Shown here: positions 23,579 to 35,310 of the stretch, piece by piece | Layout of the letters: the number at the start of each line of letters is the position of its first letter | Position numbering within the stretch: the first letter of the stretch is position 1 | Source: Bryum argenteum | Taxonomy: Eukaryota > Streptophyta > Bryopsida > Bryales > Bryaceae | Direction of reading: 5' to 3' | DNA length: 64,000 nt | Assembly: GCA_037043015.1 (NCBI GenBank) | Contig: CM073325.1 | Location: 11,511,001-11,575,000 of the forward strand | Translations under genes and position numbers: made by a program | The notes under the pieces: model-generated | The model's input: the letters and a program-made list of their open reading frames with translations, nothing else | Database searches by the model: none | Told to the model about the DNA's origin: nothing

Positions 23579-25292
23579 TTGTATGTTTTCTTCTTTCAAG
23601 GGTGTTGTTGAGGTGACAGTTAATATCTTTTGTAATTGATGATTTTTTCATTGCAATCAATCTATCGGTAACATTTCCACTTCAGAAGTGCAAATTATGA
23701 GCTTCTATGATGTTTCTGAGCACTCATACGTCATAATCTTCCAATCTATGAGTCCTCATGACTCAAAATTTGACCCACATGATGTAAGATATGTCTACTA
23801 CAAGATTGTCCAAATAACTTACCTCTTATTTCTATTTATGACACTTATAAAATAAAATAAAACATGTGTTTTTTATGCTAAAAATGAGTCAAACCATTAA
23901 GAAGTTAAGGTGTTCGGATTGTGGTACACCTACAACTACCAAATTCCTTTTATATTTCATAACCAATCCAACATAAGTCCAAATACATGACTCCAAATGG
24001 TACATTCTCCCATAAACTCTAGACGGTTTCCGAAAATGGCCACTCCACAATAAGCTTCCTACAATGAAGACTATAAAGGCGCGAGGAAAAATTATATACA
24101 TAGAAAAATGTCGTCAAACTGACAGGAATAAATTCTTATGGGTAGTACGTATGAGGCCATGAATTATCATGCAAAAAAGCCAAGCACTGGATCGTGAAGA
24201 CGTTATAGATGTCACGGAGAGCATTAGATTCCCTCGGGCAGGGTTGTACTATGACACATGAAAAAAAGTAAAGGGGGGTCTCTTTGTGGGGGGGGGGGGG
24301 GCAGGATGGAAATTCCAAATGATGAGTAGTGAGTAAGTAGTCATGGTATGCTCTGACCCATAAAAGCGCGTAAGGCCCATACCACTATCATGCCCATCAT
24401 TCGTTAATGCCAGTCATTTTCCAAGTGGTCACGGTACCCCCGCGCACCACGGGCGGAGAGGCCTACCCCCTCCCTTCCCTGCCACCGTGCTGCCGGCCCA
24501 AGGACGGCGCAAAAACGAGTGACGCTCACTCATGCCACTTGCCTCCGTCCCGTTTTGGCCATACGGACGATGTTATTGCCCGTCTTGGCAAGTCAATTCT
24601 CATAATCTATGGCGGTATGGCCTATGCTCGGTACCTTGGTACATTGTACCTTCCTCTCCCTAATGGGGCGCATCGTTAATCTACGTGACAAATAGATATG
24701 CATGGGGGTGCATGTTTGTACATTCGTAAGGTAAGTTGTTGGATTTGAGATCTTGCACTTAACTTGCATGCACTTTGATTCATGATGACATTAGCATACA
24801 TGTACCTCAACGTTCGTATATGACCTCGTCGCGCACCAAACTTGAGTAGTTCTTCCTTGTCGCGAGCAAACAAAGTAATAAGGTCGGTGCATGTATATGC
24901 CAAAGGGCTCCTAGTTATTGCTCGTGTGTTTTTTTTTTTTTTTTTTTTTGACTTCATCGCTTGGCTTGTTGTGACTACGGCCGCCTTTTTGCGAACATTA
25001 TCACTTCAAGATTCCCCTACTTTTGGAAGATTCAACATTTTCATAAACCTAGAGATTGATGGGGTATTGTACATTACATGATGAATCTCATTAAAGTTGT
25101 AGTCATTAATATCGTGTACTTTATTCTTGTAGTGCTGTCACACCCGAATGGCATATCTTCCTCCTCATCTGTACTAGGTTGTAGATCTTTTATAGCCCCT
25201 ATACGTCCTTGATTCCAAAAAACAAAAATTTGGATAACAAGTTGAAGGGCTCTATATATTTCATTCAAGTCTGTTTTCGGCAAAATTTGCTA
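23579..25292. other. Intergenic with repeat fragment, homopolymers and a GC-rich patch
   Basis: 23740-23925 is an inverted copy of the repeat at 20242. A run of G lies near 24290-24301 and a run of T near 24930-24949. Positions 24430-24530 are unusually GC-rich for this region and carry a 90-codon open frame with no recognisable domain; I do not call it a gene. Confidence 0.35.
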
Positions 25293-26022
25293 GTTTATTC
25301 AAATTGTATATTCATCATCTCCAAACGTTATACATAAATTGATTGATATACTAATATGGCTAAACTTTAAGAATTTAGTATTAAGAATTTAATATTAAGA
25401 ATTTATTGTCAATAATTTATAGTTAGCAAGTTGATTTGATGAATATGATCGCACCTATTATTCAATTCTTATTGAAAAGTTGAAAAACTATATTAACAAA
25501 TGCTTCTCTAAAAAAATCAACAAATGTGTATGTTTTAAGTCCTTACACCTACAATCAACATGGAGCTTATAGACATGAAAATGATGAGTGATGGCAATTT
25601 GTTGATACTTATATGATTTTCAAAAGAGAGTTGATGGACCATGTTTGCAAATCTTGACTTTTCATGCTTTCCATAGGGCTTTGACGGTCTAAAATTGAAC
25701 AGAATCACTCAAAAAAATTGAAAAATTGCCATCCCTCATCATTTTCATGTCTATAAGCTCCATGTTGATTGTACTTAAAATGTACAAATTTGTTGATTTT
25801 TTTAGAGAAGCAATTGTTAATATAGTTTATCAACTTCTCACTAAGAATTGCATAATAGGTGCAACCATATTCATCAAATCAACTTGCTAACTCTACATTA
25901 TTCACAATCAATTTTTAATAGTGGATTCTCAATGATAAATTCTTAAAGCTTAGCCATATTAGTATAATAATTGATTGATGTATAACGTTTAGATATGATG
26001 AATATACAAATTTGAATAAATT
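25293..26022. mobile_element. Foldback element, about 730 bp with arms of about 300 bp
   Basis: 25293-25610 and 25720-26022 are long inverted repeats. ATTCAAATTGTATATTCATC opens the left arm and its complement closes the right one. Inner landmarks such as GGAGCTTATAGACATGAAAA pair with TTTTCATGTCTATAAGCTCC. The loop (~25611-25719) has no coding capacity. The RNA would fold into a long imperfect hairpin. Confidence 0.75.
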
Positions 26023-26083
26023 AGATAACTCAAATATTCATTTGTGGTTTAAGGTGAATGTTGTATTCATCTATATCTTATAT

Positions 26084-28040
26084 TAGCCTACTTGTGTCTC
26101 TTTTCCTTCCATTCTTATGACAACAAGCAAGCTCCTGTCCTACATAGTTACTGTATTAGAGGTTTTGTCCTTGTACCACCTTACTTACTACCTTGGTAAA
26201 GTTCATGTGAGAAATGGCTGCGTCGCTCATTGAGACACACCTCAACATCGACATAAACACAGAGTTGACAAGAACTCGCACACTCCCCTTCTAGAAGTTT
26301 CATTGTAGTTAGACAAGAGTTGTTAGTAACTTTGACCCACATGAGATTACAATATGTTTATTACAAGATTGTACAATTGTGATGTCCGAAAAATTTATTT
26401 TTGTTACCATTTGTGACACTTTTTTATCTTTTTGGAGATGTGTTCTTTTTGCTACAAATGATCCGGAGGGTCAACATGATGCTTGTTTCAACAAATCATT
26501 GTTTTTATATGGAAATAATTTGCATGAAGGTCATATGAGCGTATTGAGTCTTCAAAGTCTTCACTTGAGTTTACTGTATGATTAGCATGTTGTATTTTCA
26601 AAAAAATTAATGGCTCTAGTGTTATAATCACGCTCACATCACATGAGATGTACAATGGTACTCATGCCAATGATGGATGAGTGCAAATCGCTAAAAGGAA
26701 GTTGTGCATATAGCTAAAAGTCGCTTAAAGGAAGATAGCATAGATACTGTTGGTTCGTGCATAACTTAACCCCTAAAGGCCCAAGAAAGCCGAAAATGGC
26801 TTTTTGGGGTTTCCGCAGGAAAAAAAGTCAGCTAACTTTGACCTTTATAATCTCAAAATTGGAAAAAAATTAACGGCTCAAATTTGACATATGAGTATAG
26901 GGTCAAGTTCACTTCAAGATCCTACGGTTGGATCTTCTAATGAATGCTTAGATTGAGTTTTTTTGGGCCTGAAGTAGAAGAGGGTCCTTTGTGATAATTT
27001 AGACAATTTTGTATCAAGGGCCTTTAGGGGTTAAACGTCATCAATTGACGTTGATCCGATATTGATCCCTCTTATCCCTTCATTGAATTAGGCATTGATC
27101 TTGGTTTTAATTTCCATCACTAGCTCCCTAATATCATTGAAACCTCAAAATTGCAACTTCGACCTATATGCACTCTCGGCAGTGTGAACCAATATGTTCT
27201 ATCTTATCTAAACTTCCAACCATAAGATCTTGTACCTGAGCTTCTTTCTAGTCACCACAAAATAAATAAATTCTAAATGATACTACTACTCTAATTTTCA
27301 AATAATCTAAGTTCACGCTCTTGTCAGTTTTACAAGGGCAACCTTCAGAATTTACAAGGCGAGCTACAAAGTTTGCAAAAAAACTTAACACATAGTTCAA
27401 AAAATTGACCATTGGATATTTCTCATTTGCAAAGTTTGTGCGAAAGTTTTTTTAATGGCATTGCTTGGAAGCCACTGAGTCCATGGTGCAAAGAAAGACT
27501 TGAAGATTGTTACCTCAAACACATTTCACTCATATCTTTCCATGTAGATAACTAAGTTGGGTACGTTCATGCAAGACTTTGAAGACTCAATACGCTCATA
27601 TGAACATCATGCAATTCATTTCCCTTTAAAAACAACGATTCTCTGAAACAAGCATCATGCTAACCCCCCGACTCATTTGTAGCAAAAAGAACAAATTTCC
27701 AAAATAAAATTTTCATAAATCGAAACAAAGGTAAATTTTTCACATAGACCAACCGTACAGTACTATCTTGTAATAAACTCATGTGGGTCAAAGTTACTAA
27801 CAACTCTTGTCTGACTACAATGAAACCTCTAGAAGGGGAGTGTGCCAGTTCTTGTCAAATCTGTGTTTATGTCGATGTTGAGGTGTGTCTAAATGAGAGA
27901 CGCAGCCATTTCTCACATGAACTTTACCAAGGTAGTAAGTAAGGTGGTACAAGGACAAAACCTCTAATACAGTAACTATGTAGGACAGGAGCTTGCTTGT
28001 TGTCATAAGAATGGAAGGAAATGAGACACAAGTAGGCTAG
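26084..28040. mobile_element. Large foldback element, about 1.96 kb, with nested family A MITE
   Basis: 26084-26345 and 27780-28040 are nearly identical inverted arms of about 260 bp, starting TAGCCTACTTGTGTCTC. Weaker inverted similarity continues inward to about 26560 and 27560 (for example CATATGAGCGTATTGAGTCT). The centre holds a family A MITE at 26770-27029. No transposase is encoded. Confidence 0.75.
26770..27029. mobile_element. MITE, family A, reference copy (260 bp, TTAA on both sides)
   Basis: Begins CCCCTAAAGGCCC and ends GGGCCTTTAGGGG (13-bp perfect inverted ends) with TTAA at 26766-26769 and 27030-27033. The reverse complement aligns along its whole length with the copy at 40524-40764, sharing landmarks AGATCCAACCGTAGGATCTT and GGTCAAAGTT. 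Confidence 0.8.
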
Positions 28041-29349
28041 TACACACATGATGCCAATGACGGTCTGCTGCCACTGCTGACTCTGCAGTGCAGTGCAGTG
28101 CAGTGCTGGGGAGTAAGTAGGCTGTAGTCTCTCATGCTTCCAACTTCCTTGGTCACTTCCACACGAAACCATCCCTCTTACATGATGTAAGTATGTAAGG
28201 CCAGGGCAGAGTAATGGAATTAATAGGCTGCTGGAGTAGTCTGATTGATGCTGGGCGCCAGTGCAGGCGCCTGTTGAGCCCTGAATTTCCCTGGTCAAGC
28301 AGTAGTCGGCCACACCGAAACTGAGCCTCTTTCCACCGGTTCAACAGTGTGTGTGTCCCAGAAGGGAATTATCTGCTCACCCTTAATTGTCCATGGGGTC
28401 TGAAACGGGCAGCCCCACAACATCTTTTGGACTTGGGCATTGTGAATTGTGCACTTTCTGAACTTGGGCATTCATGTGAATGAACCAGTCAATGATGGGC
28501 TTACAACCTCCTTCAAGGTTATGTACAGTACAACCCATGACCCACTCATAGAAATATACCTTTGAGGCCCTCCCTTTGTGGAATGATCCTGAAGCATTGT
28601 AGTTTTGTATATGCTCACAGGAAATTCCCTATGAGCCTACACGAAACTTTTCCCTTTTGATTTGGTAATAATAAATTTTTCTTTCGGGCAGCTTGGTTCA
28701 TTGTTACTTTTATGAGCTAAGGAATAAATTACACAATTGCTAAATATGGTATCAAGAGGTATAGATTATTCAATGACCGATTACATTGGTTTGCACAAAA
28801 TCCTTCGAATTCGCTTGTGGAACTTCTGTTCTAAAAGCCATCTTGCTTGTGGGCGCTTCATTATGTATAATACACTTTCCTTTGATAGACCTTGAAGTAG
28901 CAATTAACTTAGCCCTTTTCTCGCATCTGTGGCGTGGAGACACACACAAGCATGCACAAGTATATATTAGTACAACATGTCATAATATGTGATTGTATTC
29001 AAAAACAAAACAAACACATAAACTTTACAAGTGTAGTTTGTCACAAAGTGCAGTTTCTCAAGATTTAAGCATTCAATATGTTGTAGAGATTAAAATACTA
29101 TGTTATTGAGGGATAGTATAGCATGCGTTTTTAAGGTTGTACAAACAGAATGTCTTCGACATTCTTGCCGCCGTGTTTCTGGGATCGATGGCAAGGTAGA
29201 CGTGCACCACCAAATACTCAAAAAACACTACCGAATGGATATCTTTTGTTTGTTGAACCATAAAGCACCAAATCTAAACTATGTCGTTAATGCATTCCTT
29301 GCAAGATGGGCAACGCAAGAGCTCAAGATCGTTGCCGGGGTGTGAAGAG
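28041..29349. other. Intergenic; short GCAGT microsatellite
   Basis: A (GCAGT)n tract occupies about 28085-28106. No gene is supported. The 81-codon open frame at 29100-29345 runs directly into the decayed transposase region and might be its 5' part, but it has no diagnostic motif. Confidence 0.35.
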
Positions 29350-32115
29350 GCCTAGACTTGCCTAGAGAGAGAGGAAGTTGAATGTGATTCTATTGTAGCT
29401 GAAAAGGAAAAAGCAGCAAAACACCAGCGACAATGCAAGGCAAGGAAGAGGCTTCTACAAGAAAGATCGCAACAAGTTAGTGAGAGAGTATGGTGAATCG
29501 GGAAATTCCCTGTCGAGTGTCAAGGACAATTAGTTCTCTCAAATGATGCTTTTGGTCCAGAGTTTTGAAAGGTTGTCTTAGATTCTCTTTTGAAGAACAA
29601 TGCCATTGTAGAACACTTGCTGGAATATTACTTGGAAGCCAAAGCTACTCATACGTTTGTTTTAGTCTTACACGAAAGAGTTAGAATTGTTGAAGAATCT
29701 ATCGTCAAAAGAAAAGTTGGTCAAGAAGACGACCTTGCTAGAAGCGGCTGTGAATTGTGATGACACTCGGGTTCGTGCCCTGTCAAGAGTGTTGGGCACA
29801 AGAGCTAGAAATATCACGTCTGCGATACATCAACATTGGACTTTTGAATTGAATGGATCATGTATTTTTTAGAAGAAGGAATGGAGTTCCTCATGGAACT
29901 AAAGAGCTTGTAATTGCTTGGTGGACTTTAGAAACTTGTGTGAGTCGCGACAAGAAAGATGTTAGTAGAAAGAGGTTGGGCCCCAAAGTTTATGATCGAC
30001 ACGTTACCCACCTTCTACTGGAGAGTCAGGTATGGAATTTCAGAGTTGACTTCTAACTTCTTCAAGTTTATTGAATTTTCTCTTAACTTCATGGACATTC
30101 TGCAAAGGGGTCTGTTGCCAATTCTTGCATTAGGATTTCAGTAGTCTTAACACGTCATTGACATTGTTGACCCCTTTGAAGTTTAGATAGTATTGTTGTA
30201 CGTGAGTTTTGGGGAGGCCTACAGACTGCTAGCTCCTTCCTTGTATACATAGTAATGCTAATCTACGATGTTACACTCTATACAGAACCACCTTCACGGT
30301 CTTGCTTTTGTGGTGTTAATATCCGTGTAAGACAATTCATAATACCGCTAACATGTTGTCAGAGGATTATTATTATACATACCTTAGTAGTCTCTAAGAG
30401 TCATGGATTAAAGTATCTATATTGTGAATTCGCAACTCATGGTTTGCATTCATAGCACTACAACATATTTTAGAAAGATGTTGTCGTACTACGTTCTGTA
30501 CAAGTGGTGTGTAATGAATACATTAGATACCTTGTTAGTGTCCAAGAGTCATAATTGTCTAAAGTCAATCTACTATGAAAGCTTACCTCACAGTATGCAT
30601 TTGTAGCACTGAAATATACTTCAATATACTTCAAGAAGAGGTGTGTATATATTTTGTATCCAATTTGTGTTGAATGTGTTGTCCTTGCTCTACTTTTAGG
30701 TACTGATCATGTGTACCATAGGTCTATAATGATAGTCCAGTTTAGTCCTTGATGTATTCTTAGGTACTTGTAGTGTGAAAATGGGGTGGAATATGTAGAA
30801 TTCATTATTATTTGTTATACTTTGCTATAAGGATTTATTGGGTTTACTCCCACATTTACCTACTTACTCCAAACATACAACAACTGAAGTATGTGAGAGT
30901 ACTAATTAAGTGTGCCATTCACCAAAATGTATTCTGCAGGCTTTCATCTTTGATCGTTTTGTTCAATCCCAACCACAAGCAAACATATCTTTGCGTGCGT
31001 TTGAGTGCCTAAAGCCTTTCTTCGTGAAGAAGCGCAAAGACAGAAATCTGTTGCTGCAAGTATCATGTTGAGATAGACATGCTATAAGAGGCCGCAACAC
31101 AATGAGGGATGCAATGAAGGGAGTACACACTTCTATTTGTTGTATTTGTTCATGTCTTGTTTACAACTATTCGGATGAGGATTCTTGTTGTGCTCACTTA
31201 AGCAAATGTGACAGTGTTACTAAATTTTGGGAGCAGATTGTATGTCCAAAAGATGAATCTGAGTTCCATAAGCTTGACTGTGTGATGGGTTCATGTTCAG
31301 ATTGTGGAGTTTCTACTCTTCCCTTCTGTCCATTAGAGGTGGATGCTCCTGCATTCAAACTAAAGTGGAGGTGATTCAGCTATCAAGTTGTGGGAGTAAA
31401 CAATGATGGTGAACCCAAAAAACGAATCTAGGAAGTTTTCATGGAAACATCTTCTCTTGAATGGCTTCTGCATTTGGAGCCAAAGTTGCAGGAGTTTGTT
31501 ACTCACAATTTTGTTGTTAGGTGGCAAGATGTAGAATGTAGAATTAGTATGAGGGAGTTACCTGTTGATGTTATCCTCTCCCATGTAGATTTGGTTTAAA
31601 TTACTCATTTGAGATCCAAAATGAGATTCATTCTATGCATTGGCATTCCTCCTAGATAACTATCCTTGTTCACATAACATATAGATTAGACCCGCGAACT
31701 AATAATAGGTCTACGAAAGTCATTTATATGTATCAGATGACAAAATTCATCACATTGTTTGTTCAACATTGTTTCTTGCAACATTCGAAGTGGTTGGAAG
31801 TGCAAGGTGTTAATGCTTCACGCCATTGGGTTTGGAGTGATGGTTGTGCAGGGCAATTTAAGGTGTAAGACCCACGTACTTTGTCAGTAGATATCCAGGA
31901 CTAACGGCCGGGTGTGTAATGACTTGGAACGTTTTTGGGACATGGCACGGGAAAGGGGAGTGGGATGGAGCCGGTGCTGTGGTGAAGAGAGCCTTGTGAA
32001 CGAAGGAGCTGCACAACCCCTCGCAAAAGTTAAAAGATGCTAAGGACGCGGTTGATTTTCTGCAGGAGAATATGGAGGGCATGGTGGAGAATGGAGCACA
32101 CAAAGTCACAAAGTA
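29350..32115 (+). pseudogene. Decayed transposase-like gene
   Basis: Coding-like peptides on the + strand are broken by many stops and frame changes. A Cys-rich part near 31130-31340 reads GSCSDCGVSTLPFCPLE, like a zinc-binding stretch. At 31821-31860 the frame reads HWVWSDGCAGQFK. After a frame change, 31881-31999 reads FVSRYPGLTAG, then TWNVFGTWHGKGEWDGAGA and VVKRAL, followed by a stop. The Asp in SDGCAGQ and the HGKGxxDGxG motif look like conserved catalytic positions of a transposase family that I have seen in plant and animal genomic proteins, but I cannot name the superfamily with confidence. The region just after (32115 on) is duplicated at 42423 and may be the rest of the same element. 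Not expected to give a functional protein. Confidence 0.5.
30375..30640. repeat. Tandem duplication, about 150-bp unit
   Basis: 30383-30480 and 30530-30640 share ACCTTAGTAGTCTCTAAGAG / ACCTTGTTAGTGTCCAAGAG, then GCATT(C/T)(A/G)TAGCACT further on. It lies inside the decayed transposase region, possibly in a former intron. Confidence 0.45.
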
Positions 32116-33960
32116 GTATCTTATCGATACTTCCACTTTGTTAGGCTTGATGAGGTGGATTATGGGCACCCGCATTGTAGTATCACCATTGCACATTCAA
32201 GAAAAATGCACTCTATCCACTGAGTGTCCATTTTTGATCCAACCTTGCTTATAGTAAGAAATTTTTCATGTTATTTTTCTCCTTGCATGGACAAGTGACT
32301 GGGAGCATTTGAGAAGGTGGGCCATGTCTTGCCTAGAGAATCCTGAAGCTTGTGCCATCAGATGTGCATTTTGTAAGGGAGCATATGACTTCTGCAATTT
32401 GAAGATGGAAATGAGGAGCCCTAGGACTATGCGACAGCCGCTCCTACTCCATTCTTTCGCCGCCTTAGTCTCCTAATTGAACTGTCTCTTTTCCGGGCAA
32501 ATACAATTGTAGCTGAAACTGGAGATTTGGATGTGCGAGTCCATCTTTTCTCCAAGTTCTCTTTGAGAAAGCGAGTGAGCTCCTCCAATTTAACTGGAGA
32601 CATGGGTAGTAATCATGAATTCCTCGGTTCGAGTCCTTCTTTGAATTCGGTGCGCATGTACGATGGTCCATGCTCTGGAAATTCGTTCGAGGAGGTTTTA
32701 CTAAAAACCCCATGTAAATCATAGTATTCACGTGGACTCAACTTAACGGATCTGCATGATCAGTGTGCTGATCAGTGTGCATGATCAGTGTTTCAGATAC
32801 TACGATGGAAAAGATGCCTGCATCACCATTTTATCCTTTGAAAGTTGCAGCGGATACCAAAGTATATTTGGTGAGATCCTATGTTGATCCAATTAATTCT
32901 TTATTATTGTGTGTTGTTGTGGTCCTAGTATGAAGAGGAAAGAATGTGTCTGTGCTTGATTTAGTTGTCGTGGTTCGGGAAAAAACTTCAAAAGTTTGCT
33001 AGAAGATATGATCAAGAATTTTGTGACACTTGATCAGTGGATGACGGTTTACAAGAATAAATTTTAAGAAACTTATTGGAAGCGAAAAAGGAATAATCAT
33101 TACTTTTCGATGTATCACAGTTCATAGTCGTTCTTTTGACTCGTGCAAAACAATTATTTTCACAGTATGTCGAATCAAAAACAACATGTTGTCTCGACCA
33201 TCCAATTGATGGATCATTTATGACAAGCCAAGGAGTTCCAAGAATGCACGAATATCGTCATGCGTTGATTAAGTCTGCGATCAGTATTTCCTTGTGACCA
33301 TCCACATCCAATTCCACTTTAGTGATTAAACCAAAGTTGATGATACATTCGTCGATAACTCTTACTTCCCGAGGAGTTGCTTTCAACCGTGTCACTCAGC
33401 GACGTATTCCCATACTCCGTCCCATACATTCTAGTATCTTAAAAGGTATACCACCAAAATTCTTGTAAAGGTAACTTCCTTTCTACCAAAAAATAGCCTT
33501 AAAGTCAGTTATTCATATTGACCATGTGGGTAACATTGATGGGTGCAAATTGACCATGTGTGGTACATTGATTTTGCAAGAAAAGGAAATATAAATTGAC
33601 TAGATTTGATGTCGGGTCCTTTTTCTGATTAGCGATGTTTTGTAGTGGAGGAATAGAGTATTATTCTTGTCGTGGGTACTAGATTGATTTTTGGAGTCAT
33701 GTCACATGATGTGTATGGCAATGGCTATAGTAACACTGATGGGTGCAAATTACCATGTGCCGTACATTGATTTTGCAGGAAAAGGAAAAACAAATTGACC
33801 ATGTATGGGTGGAGATGTGATGGCAGGTCCTTTTTTTAACTAAGAGATGTTTTGTAGTCAAGGAATAGAGTATTATTGTCATGGTGGGTATGAGATTGAT
33901 TTTGGAGTCATGTCACATGATGTGTATGGCAATGGCCATGGTATCAGTGGAGAGAAGAAC
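32115..33960. repeat. Segment duplicated at 42423-43925 (copy 1)
   Basis: From TATCTTATCGATACTTCCAC onward this follows 42423-43925 in the same orientation, with indels. Shared landmarks include GAGGTGGATNATGGGCACCC, ATTCTTTCGCCGCCT, GTTCGAGGAGG and GTATATTTGGTGAGATCCTA. Conceptual translation of the first part (RLDEVDYGHPH) continues the style of the decayed transposase upstream. It is probably the 3' part of that mobile element. Confidence 0.65.
33531..33935. repeat. Local tandem duplication, about 200-bp unit
   Basis: 33531-33729 and 33733-33935 repeat the order (A)CATTGATGGGTGCAAATT, GATTTTGCA(A/G)GAAAAGG, GATGTTTTGTAGT, GAATAGAGTATTATT and ATGTCACATGATGTGTATGG. The other copy of the segment (43681-43885) has only one unit, so the doubling happened in this copy. 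Confidence 0.7.
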
Positions 33961-34640
33961 CCTATTTGAACACGTCAAGAGGGACATACATCTGGGTGTA
34001 TAAAGATTTCAGTAGCGCCAAAGTCTACCAAAGATTAAATTGTCAATAAGATGATAGTTCCAATGAGAGTAAGTGAGTTATTGGGTCTATAGTGGCCCCA
34101 AGATATAAAGGTTCAAGTTTCTCTTCATCGTTATTAGTAAAGGATGGTTGCCGCGGTGAAGTATTTACGACATCATGTGCCGTCAAGATTTTCAGATTTG
34201 CATGTGTTGCCCAAGTATGGAGCCCGTTGCCTCAATCCCTTTTCCTCAATCCTTAATGTCTCAATCCTCAATGCCTCGATACCTTTTTCGAGCTCCTCAC
34301 TGTGCAAATCAACTTCCAATGCAAAAAGAGATAACCGTTTGGATGGATTTGTTGAACAGTTTCTTCCAACATGGCCATTCTAACCACATCCCTAGCACCA
34401 ACCATGTCGTTGATAGTCCAATTGTTGGGCTCTTTGTTTTAGCCAGAGCCATACTTACTTGAACATCGGCACACGTTTCGATGTGTCGGAAATTTTTACT
34501 GAAATTTACCAGCATAGCTTTAGCTTGGAATTACCAAGCTTGAAGGCTTTGAGTCCAAAACAGAGGATTGAGACAAAAACTATGGAGGAGACCTTTCCGA
34601 GTTTGATGTCGCGCTTGCACTCGTTTGCCATCATCATCCA
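33961..34640. other. Intergenic, possible remains of the retroelement downstream of gag
   Basis: On the minus strand this lies 3' of the decayed gag region, where a pol-like region would be expected, but no protease or reverse transcriptase motif is recognisable. Confidence 0.3.
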
Positions 34641-35310
34641 GTCTTGATGACTCGAGGTTTCGGCAGTTGCCACCAAATCAAGAATTTCGTCTTGAGTCCT
34701 GCACGAAAACGTGCCACTAAACTAGACTCATCCCAGTCTACCTGAGCATATTCATTGAATGTAGAAATATACACTGCTACCAAGCTTGTCTACTTAATTC
34801 TCCCCAAATGATCCTCCGCATTCCCTCTTTAATCGATGTCGCCACCAATAACGGCCGCTCGGAAAGCATCATAGTTCAAGAGTAAATCATGTCGACGTCC
34901 TTTACGCGGAGCTTGTAATATCGGCATCGCCCAACTTTGAGCAACTCCAGTCATGTATGAAAATGCGTAGGAAATCTTGTCTTCATCATAACGGTACAAT
35001 CCCGGCTCACTTCTGAAAACAAGCTGGAGTTTAGCAAACCATTGATACAATTCACAACCTCTTTTTCCCACAAACTTCTCCAAAGCTGCAACCTTTGACT
35101 CTTTCTCTGTAACCACAAGGTCGTCATGTCATTTCTACCGAGATTGAGTCCAAGTTTGAAATGGCACCGTTGTTGCTCTCAGCAATTTGCTGCACAAAAT
35201 GAGGTAGCGTTGCCTGAAATACACTATGGATCTGGCGTTGAATGAATTCTGCCCATTCCGAATTCTGGAACCGAGTTCATCGTTTGATTCCTGCTTCTTC
35301 TTGCTCCATG
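34640..35310 (-). pseudogene. Decayed LTR-retrotransposon gag (Ty3/gypsy-like)
   Basis: Reading the minus strand, a start region MEQEEAGIKR is followed by a stop, a stretch PHFVQQIAESNNG, another stop, and then an open 96-codon piece (34829-35116). That piece has KFVGKRGCELYQWFAKLQ, DEDKISYAFSYMTGVAQSW and LLNYDAFRAAV, the pattern of the retrotransposon gag capsid domain. A frame change then gives FNEYAQVDWDESSLVARFRA, also typical of gag. The several stops and frameshifts show it is dead. Limits are approximate, and LTRs and a primer-binding site could not be identified with confidence. Confidence 0.65.

Noticed and set aside
24407..24679. 90-codon frame in a GC-rich patch
   Set aside because: Pro-rich chance translation of GC-rich DNA; no homologous motif recognised.
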